A stretch of DNA of 62,000 nt from Cryptomeria japonica (GCF_030272615.1 NC_081413.1:603386709-603448708); one strand, 5' to 3'. Positions 23,816 to 35,932 are shown, counted from the first letter of the stretch. Numbers and translations: made by a program. The notes: a model not told the origin generated them from the letters alone.

Positions 23816-25990
23816 GTGCATCAAATACATGAAAGATAAATACAATATACAACAAAATTTGGATTATCATATATAGAGATAAAAGTTCAAAATGTTATAC
23901 AATTCCATCTTAGAAAATACATCTCCAAAATAAGACTTTAACTACTTCAAATTATTGTGCTAGGTTTCCAAAAGAGTCTCGGTTATCTCAACATGTGTTC
24001 TTATTTGGCAAACCAGCTCCTCCATGGCATCAATTTTACTCATCTCAGGTGTAGCTAGAATAGCTTCAGCTTCCTTGTAGCCTCTATACAAAATTTCAAC
24101 CTTAGGGGATCAAAAGTGTTTGTAGCTCCTCCAGTGACTTAGTCATTTTGACCTGTTCATCCTCATAATATTTTAGCTTATGTTTAAGTTTAACGACTAA
24201 TCTACCATAAATTATAGCAGAATCATTTAGGGGCTAAATGATTCACTTAGAACCAAGTTCCTTTTCATCTTCCTATTTCCTTTTCATCAGATCATCATAA
24301 AATAATGAAAACTTTACAATAGTGGAAAGGATTTTACCTTTGGTTTCAATTGCATCTTTAATAGATCTTTAATAATCGTCAGAGCAACTTTGTCTTTATC
24401 AATATCATTCATCAACTTCTCTATTCTCTTCTTCTTGTATTCCTTTTCCACATTCAAAAATGTTGCATCTTCAAAACTTTTCATTTGTTCTCCAGCATCA
24501 GCAACCAATTGACCTAAATTATCAATCGATGTAGAAAGACTATTTGTGTCTGTCTCCAATAACAGACTAGAAAAAAAATCAACTCCACATTGTATTGAGT
24601 GAGATCCTTTTATTTGTTCCTTCATTCTTTTCTTCTTAGCTCTAGATTGCATAGTAGTTGCAATCTCCATTAGTTCTATTGAACTCAATGCATCCATATC
24701 GATGGGTCCTTGTATACTCAATGCATCATTATCCTCATCATCATCAATTTTCTTCTTAGAAGTAAATGATAGGGGTGTCACTTTAGTTTCTAGTTTCAAT
24801 TCCTCTTCTTTCTTCTCTTTTGTCTTCTCCTCTTCCTTCTCCTTGTCCTTTACCGGTGGTGTATGTGTATCAACTGTTTGAGTGATTATCGATGGCTCTT
24901 GCTCAATCTTATTTTCTTCTCCTCTCTTTGGTTCTTGTTACTATTGTTCAGTCATCTGAACATCTTCAACCTATATATCCTTAGTATGATCTTTCTTTTC
25001 TTCCTTAGTACCCATTACCATAACTTCTTTGTCATCATTTGGAATTATAACTATTTTAGTTTGTACATTAATCAGTTTGTCATCTTTTTTCTGAAAATAT
25101 TTGAAATAACTCCAAGAAATCTTACCAAAATCATTACCCAATATATTGATGTTGTTCTTGATCTATAACAATGTTGGTGTATCCTTAGACCACTGAACAT
25201 CACTGATACTAGGAAAGTGATTCTAGAAATAGAAGAACAATCCAATAATCAGTTGTCCAAATTTAAACTTTAGTCTTTTGTCTTTCTTGGTGGATTCAAG
25301 ATTGAGTACCAACTAGCTTCTCAATGCCTTAGACAAATCATAATCAAGATTTTCCTTGATCATCTGGTAAGTTGTATGAATAGCTATAATAGGGATGTTG
25401 TTCATCCTGCTAGAATGATATACTTGGTATCCTATGACCATTGAAGCAAATTTTATTGCAAGATCATCAATCTCATTAACAGTCATAGCTCTTCCATCCC
25501 ATCATGACTTGGTCATCTTTTCAACATCATTATTGGGAACTGATCTCAGCACCGAAACTTCACCAGTGGAGTATAATCTAGTTACTACATGAATCACTTC
25601 CTTGGTGATCTTATGTGGTCGATCAAGCCACATAAACTGGTCATGCACACAACTCAAAACATATTTCACAATATCATCATCAAAATCATCAATAGAGTTT
25701 AGTGCATGGTGAAAACCTTTATCGGTAACCCTCCTATATTGTTATTTCAATACTCTATCCTTGCCACACATTACCCTATATTAATCAAATATAGAAAAAA
25801 TTCCAAGATCTTCCAACTTACAATGAATGTATGATCTAATATCCTCTACATGCAAAACTCCATATGGGACTCTGGATAGGTCTCTAATAGGACCAGTTTC
25901 AATGGATTTAAAAGGGTGCCTCTTAAACTCTAGATGAGGCCTGACTATAAAATATACCAGATGTAGTGCATCCATCTTTAGCTATTTAGA
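23816..25990 (-). pseudogene. N1 second ORF (ORF2), broken; unidentified protein
   Basis: Starts at 25975 (MDALHLVYFIVRPHLEFKRH). In successive frames it gives YGVLHVEDIRSYIHCKLEDL, FMWLDRPHKITKEVIHVVTR, MVIGYQVYHSSRMNNIPIIA and KFKFGQLIIGLFFYF, then a charged linker (KEKEEEKTKEKKEEELKLE) and a 161-codon open coiled-coil region (24799-24314; MSMIE-type helices with SLSTSIDNLGQLVADAGEQM). It parallels the N2 ORF2 (33164 downward) segment by segment. No RT, integrase or protease motif occurs. The ITKEV-x2-V-x-GL pattern recalls the opening of the plant mobile domain, at low confidence. Many stops make it a pseudogene. Confidence 0.6.
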
Positions 25991-26429
25991 CTTAGAAACA
26001 AATAACAAGATTTATCGGATAAATACCTTTCAACACTTCCATAACTAGGGTTTCAACACTAAGAATACGCTTTTACCGATTACCGATAGGAAATCACTCC
26101 AAATATTCTGTTAACCTAATCAAATGTTGCTCACACAAGCTCTTCTCTACTCTTTTCTCTCTTTAGGTGCTCTCAAGAATGCAAAGTTACAAATGATATT
26201 CCAAAAGTCCTTTTATTTGCTCAATACCTAGTTTATTAAATGTTATTTCCGGTTGTATAAACAAATAAACCCTAAAACACCATTCAATATACTATCAGTT
26301 CTCATATCACATCAAACCTACTAGTTTGATCACAAAATCACTTCACAATATCATAATGCATCAAGATATGAAGATTTGTCTTACCCCACATCATATAGGG
26401 GGTCCGGAAATGGATCTAACATTAAGCTC
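25991..26429 (-). other. N1 spacer between gag-like ORF and ORF2
   Basis: No coding continuity. Just after the gag-like ORF (minus strand) comes a purine-rich GGATTAGGGGGAGCTTAATG at about 26423-26442, similar to the 3' purine tracts. The rest is AT-rich leader for ORF2. N2 has an equivalent gap at 33165-33440. Confidence 0.45.
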
Positions 26430-27418
26430 CCCCTAATCCTTTTAATAGCTTAGTTTGTTGGTGATGAGTTCTCCACATTAGGTGACGAATTAGAATCTTC
26501 CAATGGTTTATCTTTAGATTTCTCATCACTCTTCTTTTTCTAGATCTTATTCATCTCTTCTCCAGTCTCTTCCACATCAACTTTCTTCTTCCCTTTTTGA
26601 TCAGTAGATTGATTTACCGGTTGACTCATTTTAGCTTTGCAAAACTTTATAAGGTGTCCTGGTTGGTGACAATGAAAACATGCCATACCAGATGCTCTCC
26701 ATGGTCCATCATTGCCTCTAGCAATCCTTCTTTTGTAATTCAAAGCTACATGATTGTAGTTATGATAGATTGTGCAAATCATATTCATTCTCTTTTCCAT
26801 CTTATAGGGACTAGATCGGTTAGCATAGGGTCTCTACCAATTTGCATTTCTCTAGTCATTAAAATTTCTTTGCCAAACTCCACCAGATCTCTGATTCATG
26901 TGGGGTGTTAGACTATTTTCTCCATACCTACATTCAATAGCTCTATGCCCAAACATGTTGCAAGTATAACAATAACCATTAATGGTTCTAGGTGTGTATC
27001 CTTGATAGGTATTAGGTCTATAACCATTAACAAAACTAGATCTACAAACATTAGCAGTATGTCCTATCTTATGACAATTAAAGCATACTAGCTTTTAGGG
27101 TTTCTTACCAATGGATTTCTGGATCTTAGGTGCAGATTTACCTTCTTCAATGTTCTCCTTTGTACTGGAAGGCTCACTTTTCTCAAAAGTAGTGTATCCC
27201 AAGCCATGTGTATCTCCATTCTTCCTTTGTGATTGGATCTACTCATCAAGCATAGTAGAGTTCTTGTTAAAATATGCAAGTGTTTCATTAGCATTAGCAA
27301 GTTCCTTTGTAATAACTTCATTCTTTTTCATCAGACTTTCTCTTAGAGACATTTCGATGTCTAGATCAGCCTTTATTTCTTAATTTTCTTCTTGTTCCTC
27401 ATGAAGATGATTATGCAG
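26430..27418 (-). pseudogene. N1 gag-like ORF with zinc-knuckle series (truncated)
   Basis: Minus-strand reading gives a coiled-coil end (MSLRESLMKKNEVITKELAN), a linker NGDTHGLGYTTFEKSEPSS and a series of CCHC knuckles: CFNCHKIGHTANVC (about 27060-27101), CYTCNMFGHRAIEC (about 26928-26969), a degenerate third (CTIYHNYNHVALN) and CFHCHQPGHLIKFC (about 26642-26683). The C-terminus is basic then acidic (KGKKKVDVEETGEEMNK). Knuckles of this kind bind element RNA in Gag. There is no copia UBN2-type gag core. Stops at several points. Cut at 27418 by the A0 LTR, so the N-terminus, primer site and 5' LTR lie beyond the window. Confidence 0.75.
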
Positions 27419-27711
27419 GGTGTTAGATAGTTCAAATAACCGGAAGACAAATGAGAGGTGGGGGGTGAATCAGTTATCTCAGATTACCAGAACCTTAAGA
27501 AATTAAAACTTTAATACCAAAACCCAAAATATTAAATCAGAATGCATAAACCAAATACTGAAATAGAAGATAAACCAATTAAGCATAAACAACAATCAAA
27601 GAATAAATACTGTCCACATGACACCAAGATTTATACATGGAAAACCCGATAAAGTGAAAAACCATGGTGGGAAGCCTACCCAAAGTCAGTTAATACTTCT
27701 GCAGTAAGTAT
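27419..27711 (-). mobile_element. Copia-A0 LTR, 3' end fragment (minus strand)
   Basis: On the minus strand it ends ...TTATTTGAACTATCTAACA at 27419 next to N1 gag, with the C-rich CACCCCCCACCTCTC before it. At 27711 it is interrupted by a second, very similar LTR end (A1). The A0 sequence should resume right of A1, beyond 62000. Confidence 0.65.
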
Positions 27712-28728
27712 TGTTAGACAGTTCAAATAATCAGAAGACAACTATGAGGGGGGTGCGTGAATTAGTTGTCACAGATTACCAAAACCATTAGAAAGTAAAA
27801 CTTTAATAATGGAACTCACAACATTAATACCAGAATAGCAGTTAAACCAATTAAGCATAAACAATAATCATAGAAGAAATACCATCCACATCACACCAAG
27901 ATTTATACGTAGAAACCCCAGTAAAGGGGGAAACCACGGTGGGAAGCCTACCCACAGTCAGATAATACTTCTGTAGTAAGTATGTAAATTACAACTGAGG
28001 GGCCTGCACTTGCAGGAAGTCCAACAAACTAGAGCATATTACCCAGCAGAAAAGGAGCCTCATTGACTACATAGAAATACAGACTACAATCCAGAGAAGT
28101 GTTGAACTACAAAAGATAGCATCTCCTATTCCTAAGTACAGGTCTGGTTAAGCTCAATAATTAAAGACTAAATCCTCTTACATAAACCCAATTCGATCTC
28201 TAATGATCGACCAAATCCTCTACTTGAATGATATTACATTATTCAAACATTACATTCCTATTCCCATTCCTATGATATGATCTACAATGAGATCTTACAT
28301 CTATATATATAAACCCTCCACCATAAACAATTAGGTCGGCCACCAAATAATAAACCAATTACATAATTACAAACTATGTCAGCCTTAGACCAAACAAATA
28401 ATATCCAACACATAAGGCATCCCAGAAACACATCAAGAGGTCCAATCCAAATATTACATTAAAGTCGATCAATAACCTAGATCAATCAGGACCCAATATA
28501 AGGCCACACTCTACAACAATGATCTCCATCTGACAAGTTTCAAACATGATCACCAACAACATCCTAAAAATTGACCAGAAGCTGTACCAACACCACTTAT
28601 GCAATTCATCAAAGATCTTCATCAAAATCTCTACTAGTGAAACCCTCATCGGAACCAGCAACCAAGCTTCTAAGCAAACAGGATAGCATCTGATCACCAG
28701 ACAAAAACCAACTTACTGAATATGAGAA
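27712..28728 (-). mobile_element. Copia-A1 3' LTR, first part (minus strand)
   Basis: Minus-strand end GAACTGTCTAACA at 27712. The LTR reads rightward to 28728, where N2 has inserted, and resumes at 48123-48322. The combined length is about 1.2 kb. It matches the partial LTR at 595-867 across the N2 insertion point, which supplies the empty site. Confidence 0.8.
28724..28728. repeat. N2 target-site duplication, left copy (GAGAA)
   Basis: GAGAA left of N2, GAGCA at 48123-48127 on its right. The uninterrupted paralogue at about 785-800 has the site once. Confidence 0.7.
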
Positions 28729-29513
28729 TGTTAGGATTCCCAAAGATACTGAGAGGGGGGGTGAATCAGTATCTGACCGGTTATAAAATTTTCTCAACTT
28801 ATAACATGAAAAACATATTAAAACTATGTACTGGTAAACTAGAAATTATTTAGCAAATAAGAATAACAACCACAACATGAAAAGCACACCATAACACAAT
28901 ATTTTAACAAGGAAACTCGGTGTGGGAAAAACCTCAGTGGGATTTGTGACTGACAATATTCACTTACTGGCCAATAAGAGAATATTACTACTTACAATAG
29001 GAGCTTGCACATGCAGGAAGGCCAAGTACCTAGAGCTAACTACTCAGTTACAAAAGAAGTCACACTGACTTACAAAAATGGATTATACAAATCCAATGTC
29101 TTGTACTGCTTTAGATCAGCATATGCTATGCTAGATACAGTACCGGTTTAATCTCTGCTATATACATAAACCCTTAACCTAATAATTCACACACTAGGTC
29201 TTCTATATTCCTTTTTTCAATCACCTTTTAAATGATCTATAATGATCTCATACATATATGAGTCATATTACAATCCGCCATGTCAAATTACAAAGATTTT
29301 ACAATTAATTACAAAATATGTTTATACAAAATTGTTGTCAGCCAAGATGTTGGTATTCTTCCTTTTCGTTGTCAGTGTTCTATGTGCCAGTGTAGAATCT
29401 ATCAGTGCCAATGCCTATATCTTCCTATCGGTATCACATGATTGTAAGGTTGCCATCAATGACAATACCTTCAATCACCTACAATTTCTCATTGGAGTGT
29501 GCATTTGCCAACA
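28729..29513 (-). mobile_element. N2 3' LTR
   Basis: Minus strand TGTTGGCAAATGCACAC ... GGGAATCCTAACA, 785 bp, TG...CA. Shared motif at 29450-29465. Close to the split 5' LTR throughout; it is the empty-site reference for G1 around 28905-28920. Confidence 0.88.
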
Positions 29514-29735
29514 ATGTCCCCCTTTGGCATCGATGGCAACACTCATGAGAAAAATCCAAAAAGAATGTATCCAACAATGGTTTGCCAAAATTGTCTTACC
29601 AAAACTGTGTACCCAAAAAATGTATGCTCCCCTTGACCTGATGATGTCCTATTTTGATCATTTTTCTCATCACACTACTCCCCCTTTGACATCAATGGCA
29701 AAGGTTGTCATTCCCTGTCAGTGAAGTGTGGTTCC
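29514..29735 (-). other. N2 3' untranslated region with PPT and purine tracts
   Basis: Minus strand: terminal AAAGGGGGACAT next to the LTR, CAAGGGGAGC at about 29625 and AAAGGGGGAGTAGTG at about 29678 preceded by TTGCCATTGATGTC. The copia-like polypurine context is retained. Confidence 0.7.
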
Positions 29736-32700
29736 TATCTATATTTTTGTAACTGGTGGGTTACAATCTGGAATATATCTGCCAAAACCAGATTTAAAAT
29801 GTCATTGAATCTTTTGCTTTCCTATAATGCCTCTTGTGTTCTTTGAACTGTACCGGTGAGTATGTGCATTTTCTCTACTGGTGTCTTAAGTCTGGGAACC
29901 AGAGCCTTAGAAATTTCTTTTCTCAGAGAAATGAGGTAGTCTAGTTTTGGACCAAGTTTACATTTCAAGCTCTTTGCCTATCCTTTATTCTTTCTTTATC
30001 CTTCTCTAACATGTCAATTTTCTCTTCAAGATCTATAATTTTCTTTTCTATCTCCAAAAATGAATCAGATGTACCTATCAAACTGTCAGTAGTATTGTTT
30101 ATTTCATTTTGAGTTTTGCTGATATCTGAATCTATATCCTATGTCAAGATGTCTATTTTGCAAGTATCCCTATATATTTTCTTAAAATCCAACATTGTTT
30201 TTCCTAGATCCGTTAATAAGGTGTTCATTTTCTCCTTGTTCTTCTTCACAATTTCTTCAAAGAATTTCTCTTTTTCCTTAATTATTCTCTCCTTAAATGT
30301 GTCCTCATTTATTTGATCAACTGTCAAAATGTTGTCGGTGATGAATTTAGACAATGTGTCTAGTTGACCTAAAGAATTTGTATTATTCACAATGCGTTAT
30401 GGTTCTATCAATATAAGAATAGGGATTGTATCATCTATAGCCTTATAGGCTTGTGCATTGCACTCTATGATATTCTTTATTGAATCCAATAAGACCTTTG
30501 TTACATTTGTAGGTCAGAATTCTGACATTGAATTACCAAATGTCTGCCCAATTGCTTTCACGATATCCATGCTACCGGTAGTAGTAATCACCTTGCTTGA
30601 TTCAACCTCTGGTAGGTCAGTCTATTTTTCTATTTCTACTGTCAAAGGTTTAGGCTTTTCACTTTCAGCCAGTGGCACTATCTTTTTCTGAACTTGTATC
30701 TCAACCTATTTTTGTTCCGGTTTCTCCATCTATGTTTCAAAGGGTTTCTTTGAGCTCTCAATAGTCAGTTTCTTAGTTTGTACCTCTGCACTATCTATTT
30801 CCAGTTCTCTTGATTATTTTTCAATTTTATCTACTGGTTCTTCTAATGTTTTACTAGTGGTGTCCTCTGTCGGTTGCTTTGTTAGAGTAGGTTTTCTGTG
30901 CTCATTCTTACAGTGTTATTATCCTCAACCTCAACATCTGTAGTTGGTGACTCAGTAGTCACTTCTTCCTTCTTATCCTAAGTGGTTTCTCTGTCAACCA
31001 AAAACATTTACTTCCTATGTGTCTATATTTATAGTGTACAAAATTTTGGACTCAGGATTAGTATCCTCTAGTGGAGTCTCCATACTCTCAGTGTCCAGTT
31101 GACTGTTTGTAGTATGTGCCGATGGAGTATTAGGATGAGGTGGGAGCACATTATTAGTTATTTTAAGGCTTGGAGGTCCACCTACCTTACCTTTTCCCTT
31201 ATCCCTATCCTTTTGGTATACTCTGATAGTCTTGGGTCTTAGTAACTCTTCCTGTTTCTCTTTTTCTACAAAGAATATGTCCCATGCATCTATTGTTTCC
31301 TCAGAGGCTTCATTCACTCTACCTGCCATCAGTGCTACATTTCGGTGAGCAATTGAAAATATTGTCCAGTTAGCTTCACTGATTAATTTATCTATTTCAT
31401 CAGGTGAGTTGACTGGATGCACTGCAAGTAATTTTTCAATTTTTATTTTCTTATCCAGTTCAACAATGGCTACCCTTTTGGCTTCTAATCTTCTATACAA
31501 ATCATTTGGTATTTCATCAACAATTTCCATCAAGAATTTCTTGTAAATGTCCAAGTGTAAAATTACACTGTTCTCTATGCTTTCTTTTTCATCAGTAGAT
31601 AGTGTGTTGTAAAATTTGCTAATATTTTTCAACTTTCCATCTTCAGTTATTTCATTTAAGAGTTCATCGAGTGGAGCAATATCTTGATTTACCTTCTTCT
31701 TCTTCTTAGGAGTTAATTTCTTCACTAGAGGCCTCATTGCCTGTTGCTTTTGTCTTGTTTTTCTAGGAGTGGGTGAGGGTACCGGTGAGGCTTTTCTTTT
31801 CCTTTCTACCCTTTTGAATACCGCTGGCATATCACTCTTAGAGGAAGTTCCAACTAGTGAAATATGAGCTTCTGGTTGAAGTCCTTCCAACTCACTTTCT
31901 TTTATACCAGTTTGTTTCAAATCATCTTCCTTAATTGCTTTTGCCTATTGGGTTCCTTTCCTTACTATTTCTTCAACCTTCTTAACCCTTTTCCTTGACT
32001 GAATTCCACTTTCAATTGTTTCTGTATTTCCAAAGACTTTCTTAGTGGGTTCCTTTGGTGCTTCAAGGAGGGATTTTGCATAGGTTTCTATGATATTATC
32101 ATCTATTTCATAGCCCATTTGAGTTACCCAAATAGTTCTAAGGACATCTACCTCCATCCAGATTTCATCTTTCTTGATTACAAAACATATTTCCTTCTGA
32201 TATTTATCTACAATTTGCCTATGACAGTCTTCCTCTTGTTTTCATTCAATCCTTCAATACTTGAAAATGCTCATTTGTGTTTTTCTCTCTGTCTTCTCCC
32301 ATATTGTTCAATAGATCCAATAGTTTCTTTCCTATTGGTATATCAAAGCCAAAATCTCTTCTACAAATACCGATTACTTGCTTAGTAATGTATAGCATTA
32401 GGAAAACAAGCAAATTTCCAAATCGAAAGGTTCCTTTCTTATCTCCTTTAATCTTTTTTAGATTGTCTACCAATTCATCTTTGAGCCATTCACACACATC
32501 TATTCTAGAATTATCATTTATCATGTCATATGCACTTTTGATACATAGGCTAGAAACTGAGTTCAACCTATTTTCATGTGTGGCTTTGTAACCTAAGATC
32601 ATACTGATAAATCTGACACTGATGTCCTTTACATCATTTAGCCTTAGAGATCTTTTGTCAAAAGTTGCACCATTTAGTTATCACTGTGTCATTTGAGAAC

Positions 32701-33164
32701 TTCTTTGTTCTGTCAGGCCTTCTACCAGTGGAAGGTAACCCTATTACTGCTTTTACTGCTTCTTTGGTGATATTATGGATGGAATCCAACCAAAAGAATT
32801 CACCATGGACTCTACTTAGAACTATTCTTATTACATCTTCAGGAAAATTAGGAATGCTAAGAATATCCACAAAGCCTAGGGTTTCTATTATCTTGTGTTC
32901 CGGCTTGACATTACCATCTACATCACAAAACATAGTCCTATACATGTTTTTGATCTCATCATCACCTAATTCCTCTATATGACAATGTATGTATATCCTA
33001 GGGTCTTCAACATATACTACTCCCTTAGGAATTTGAGAGAATGCACCTATGTTATCATCTTTCTTCGCAATTTCAGGAACTAGTTTGAATACGGGTCTAG
33101 GGCGCTTAATAACCTCAATCATAGTAGGGTTTGCAATAAATTCAGGAGTGGATGAAGAAGCCAT
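29736..33164 (-). pseudogene. N2 second ORF (ORF2), about 1130 codons, broken; unidentified protein
   Basis: Starts at 33164 (MASSSTPEFIANPTMIEVIK). First block: KGVVYVEDPRIYIHCHIEEL, then FFWLDSIHNITKEAVKAVIG-LPSTG. After a frameshift near 32660 come RFISMILGYKATHENRLNSV, RIDVCEWLKDELVDNLKKIK and FRFGNLLVFLMLYITKQV. Next is a basic, nuclear-type linker (RKRKASPVPSPTPRKTRQK; KKLTPKKKKKV) in a 301-codon open frame (31920-31015), then Pro/Glu-rich sequence and a C-terminal coiled coil (30390-30139; EDTFKERIIKEKEKFFEEIV and on to about 29740). No pol motif. Homologous in order to N1 ORF2. The first block resembles in pattern the start of the plant mobile domain (weak). I cannot assign a function. 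Confidence 0.65.
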
Positions 33165-33440
33165 AGTTATAAATACCTCAATCTGCCTTAAGGATGAATG
33201 CTTGGATGAACTTCTTCACTTTTTTGCTAAAGATGTCTTTACTCGAAAATTTTTGCACTCTCGAAGATTTGAATGCTCGGTGAATGAAAAATGAGCAAAA
33301 CACTTATTTTATAATGTTATTTTCTCCAACAACCACATTTAATGCTTGTCGGTTAAGTCACAACTTAACTCATTTTTCAATAAAGAAGTAATTTCAACTT
33401 CTCACCATTAACTGAGGGTATGATAGCATATTTTTCAGTT
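33165..33440 (-). other. N2 spacer between gag-like ORF and ORF2
   Basis: About 275 bases with no coding continuity upstream of the ORF2 ATG. It could hold an internal leader or splice signal for ORF2 expression, but no consensus is convincing. Confidence 0.4.
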
Positions 33441-34590
33441 TGTTGCTAAACCCCCAAAGGATTTTTCTTCAGTTAGATGAGGAGTCTCCTGCCAGTGGAC
33501 TATTACTCTGTTCTACCAGTGGAGGAGTATTCCCATTAACATTTTTATCTGACTTTCTAATCCATTGTTTTGAGAATTCTTTCTTTACCTCTTCAACCTT
33601 TTCTTTACCCTTCAAACTAGGACCTTTGCTATTTGCCAATGGGGATTTGCTTCTACAAAATTTTGCAATATGTCCAATTTTTTTACAAGCATAACAATTC
33701 AAATTGTTTTTGTGAATATCTTTCCCATATCCTATGCTACTATGTGTTTTGCATTAATTAGATAAGTGTCCAAATCTTCCACAAACATAACATCTTACAT
33801 TCATTCTACAATTTTTTGAGTTATGACCAACTTTGTTACATTTAGAACATTGACCGGTGGGTGTATTAGTGTTCTGATAATTTCTAGATCTACAATGATT
33901 TTCTCTATGACCATACTTGTTACAGTTAAAGCATTTCCCATTGAATTTGTAAGCATTAGGTTGCCTTACCGGTTTACTATGATCATGATCGTTTGCAGTA
34001 CTGGAGCTTTCACCTATTTCAAAGCCAAGGCCATTTGTATCACCATTAGGTTTCTGATTCTTCGACATGTCAACAAGTTCTTCTGAACTTTTCTTGAATT
34101 TCTCTTGGAGTTGATTTGCAGCAGTCAATTCATTCTCCAAGATTCCTTTCTGTCTCATGAGTTCAGTTTTGTCATTTTATATATGCATCAGATCTATCTT
34201 CAACATATCATTTTCATGACCGAGTCTTGTGTTTTCATTTCCAGCATCAATTAGTCTTCTAGTCAAATCATCTTCATTCTTCTTTCTATCTTCAATTTCT
34301 TTACAAAATCTCATAGTCCTATCTTGCATCTCATTCTTCATTGTACAATTATCTTATCTCAGTTGGTTCACCAGATCATTAAGAGTTTCCTTTTCATCTT
34401 CCTCATTCTGAATCTTCTCACAAAGTTCTCTTCTTTTATTTCTTGCAACTCTTCAATTTTCTTGAATTCCTTGAATAATATCCTAAGAAGCCTTCAGATC
34501 ATCTTCAAGTTTGATATTCTTTACTTTTTCTGCATCATAGTTTGAAAGAGTTGTTTCCAATTGCTTTCTCAAATTTTCCATCTCTACCGG
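33441..34590 (-). pseudogene. N2 gag-like ORF with coiled coil and four zinc knuckles
   Basis: Read leftward from about 34590 (MENLRKQLETTLSNYDAEKV). The first 200 or so codons are Lys/Glu-rich heptad-like coiled coil (LTRRLIDAGNENTRLGHEND, LENELTAANQLQEKFKKSSE). After linker GDTNGLGFEIGESSS come four knuckles: CFNCNKYGHRENHC, CSKCNKVGHNSKNC, CYVCGRFGHLSN followed by a stop and C, and CYACKKIGHIAKFC (33660-33701). The tail is polar. The knuckle number is far above the one usual in copia Gag, and the copia gag core is missing. Stops near 34484, 34354, 34180 and 33756. Confidence 0.75.
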
Positions 34591-34638
34591 TGTCAAGATC
34601 TTCCTCAAGTTGTTAGGCTTTTGAAAATAGAGGACCAA

Positions 34639-34650
34639 GCTCTAATACCA
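34639..34650 (-). promoter_or_regulatory. N2 primer-binding site, iMet-like variant
   Basis: The reverse complement reads TGGTATTAGAGC, one base from the canonical initiator-Met site, two bases from the LTR end. It establishes a copia-type priming mechanism for N2. Confidence 0.85.
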
Positions 34651-34652
34651 AT

Positions 34653-34840
34653 TGTTAGGATTCCCAAAGATACTGAGAGGGGGGGTGAATCAGTATCTGA
34701 CTGGTTATATAATTTTCTCAACTTATAACATGAAAAACATATTAAAATTGTGTACCGGTAAACCAAAAATAATGTAGCAAATAAAAATAACAACCACAAC
34801 ATGAAAAGAACACCATAACACAATATTTTAATGAGGAAAT
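34653..34840 (-). mobile_element. N2 5' LTR, first part
   Basis: 188 bases matching 28729-28916 of the 3' LTR, then broken by gypsy G1 and resumed at 47540. Confidence 0.85.
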
Positions 34841-35755
34841 TGTCATGCACAAACTTTTGGGCATGAACGGGATAAATTTTTTTTTAAAAATAACAACCTA
34901 ATAATATTAAATTTGCAAATATGAAATGCACTAACAAGTTTTGTCTTAACTATGTTTTGAGTTAACTCTAACCTCTAACCCAAGAAAGCAAAAATAATTT
35001 AAATTAAATGCAGAATACTAAAAGAGTTAGTTATTATCTCATCAATTTTAATCAATAAATTAATTTAACCAAAAATCTCTAAATTAATTGACAAAGGTAG
35101 TATTAATCTCCAATATCCATTACTTGCTTTTAGGAACTAAATAATTTAGTCCTAGCACTTAGATTATTAATGCCTATATTTTATTTTAACAATAATTAAA
35201 ATGTGATTAATCTAATTCGACTAAAGGGTCAATTAAGTCCATAATGTAAATTGCCCTATAAAATTTAGTCTAGAAATAGCCTAAATTTCACTGAACCAAA
35301 ATAATAATCTCCTATGGCCAAATAACTTAAAGAGTCATTAAAATTCCCTAAAAGATTAAACTCCAAAATAATTAGAATTTAAAACATCATTTTTTTAAAT
35401 ATACCCATATGTTTATTAAAAACATATATATAATATAAACACCTAATAAAATAATTAATCTACAATTTGACCTATGCATTTATATTTTTAACTCTATATA
35501 TATATATATGTATATATATATTCACATTATTATAAAAATACCCATGAAACCCTAGCTAAAATATATTATAAAATGCCCCTTACATTTAATAATCTTTTCT
35601 TATTTCTTTCATGCTACCCTAACCCTAACCGTGTTAGGGTTTTATCTTTTTCTTATTGTGCAGAAAGAGGAGTGTTTGGTTTTGCAGGTCACGGGAGAAG
35701 GCGGCCATGGAGCGCTTGAAGAAGGGTAGGGAGCAGCGGCAGTGTCTGGTGCCGC

Positions 35756-35813
35756 CCACTGTGTGTCCACATAGTGGAGGCCACGAGTGCCGCTGTGTGT
35801 CCACACAGTGGTT
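35756..35813. repeat. Paired CACTGTGTG hairpins in G1 3' LTR
   Basis: Two inverted repeats in tandem: CCACTGTGTG/CACATAGTGG at 35756-35777 (9 of 10 pairs, 2-base loop) and CTGTGTG/CACACAG at 35793-35808. The 5' LTR has counterparts at 44581-44602 and 44617-44638. Confidence 0.6.
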
Positions 35814-35930
35814 CGGCCCTTCGGCTTGCCCCCAAATTTTATTTTTATTTTTTAATAAAAATTTAAAAATTTAAAGATTCTTTTCCTCTTTTTTTTTAAT
35901 TTGGTTTTTAAGTGTAAAAATATATTTATT

Positions 35931-35932
<2 letters not shown>

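Noticed and set aside
24863-25168. 101-codon + frame rich in Phe/Leu (membrane-like)
   Set aside because: Antisense of the N1 ORF2 Lys/Glu-rich linker, which naturally reads as hydrophobic on the other strand.
29242-29724. 160-codon + strand frame
   Set aside because: Runs from the N2 3' LTR through its PPT; antisense shadow with no protein similarity.
35656-35874. 72-codon frame in the G1 LTR GC island (and 44397-44700 counterparts)
   Set aside because: Not conserved in frame between the two LTRs; better explained by the hairpin-bearing island.
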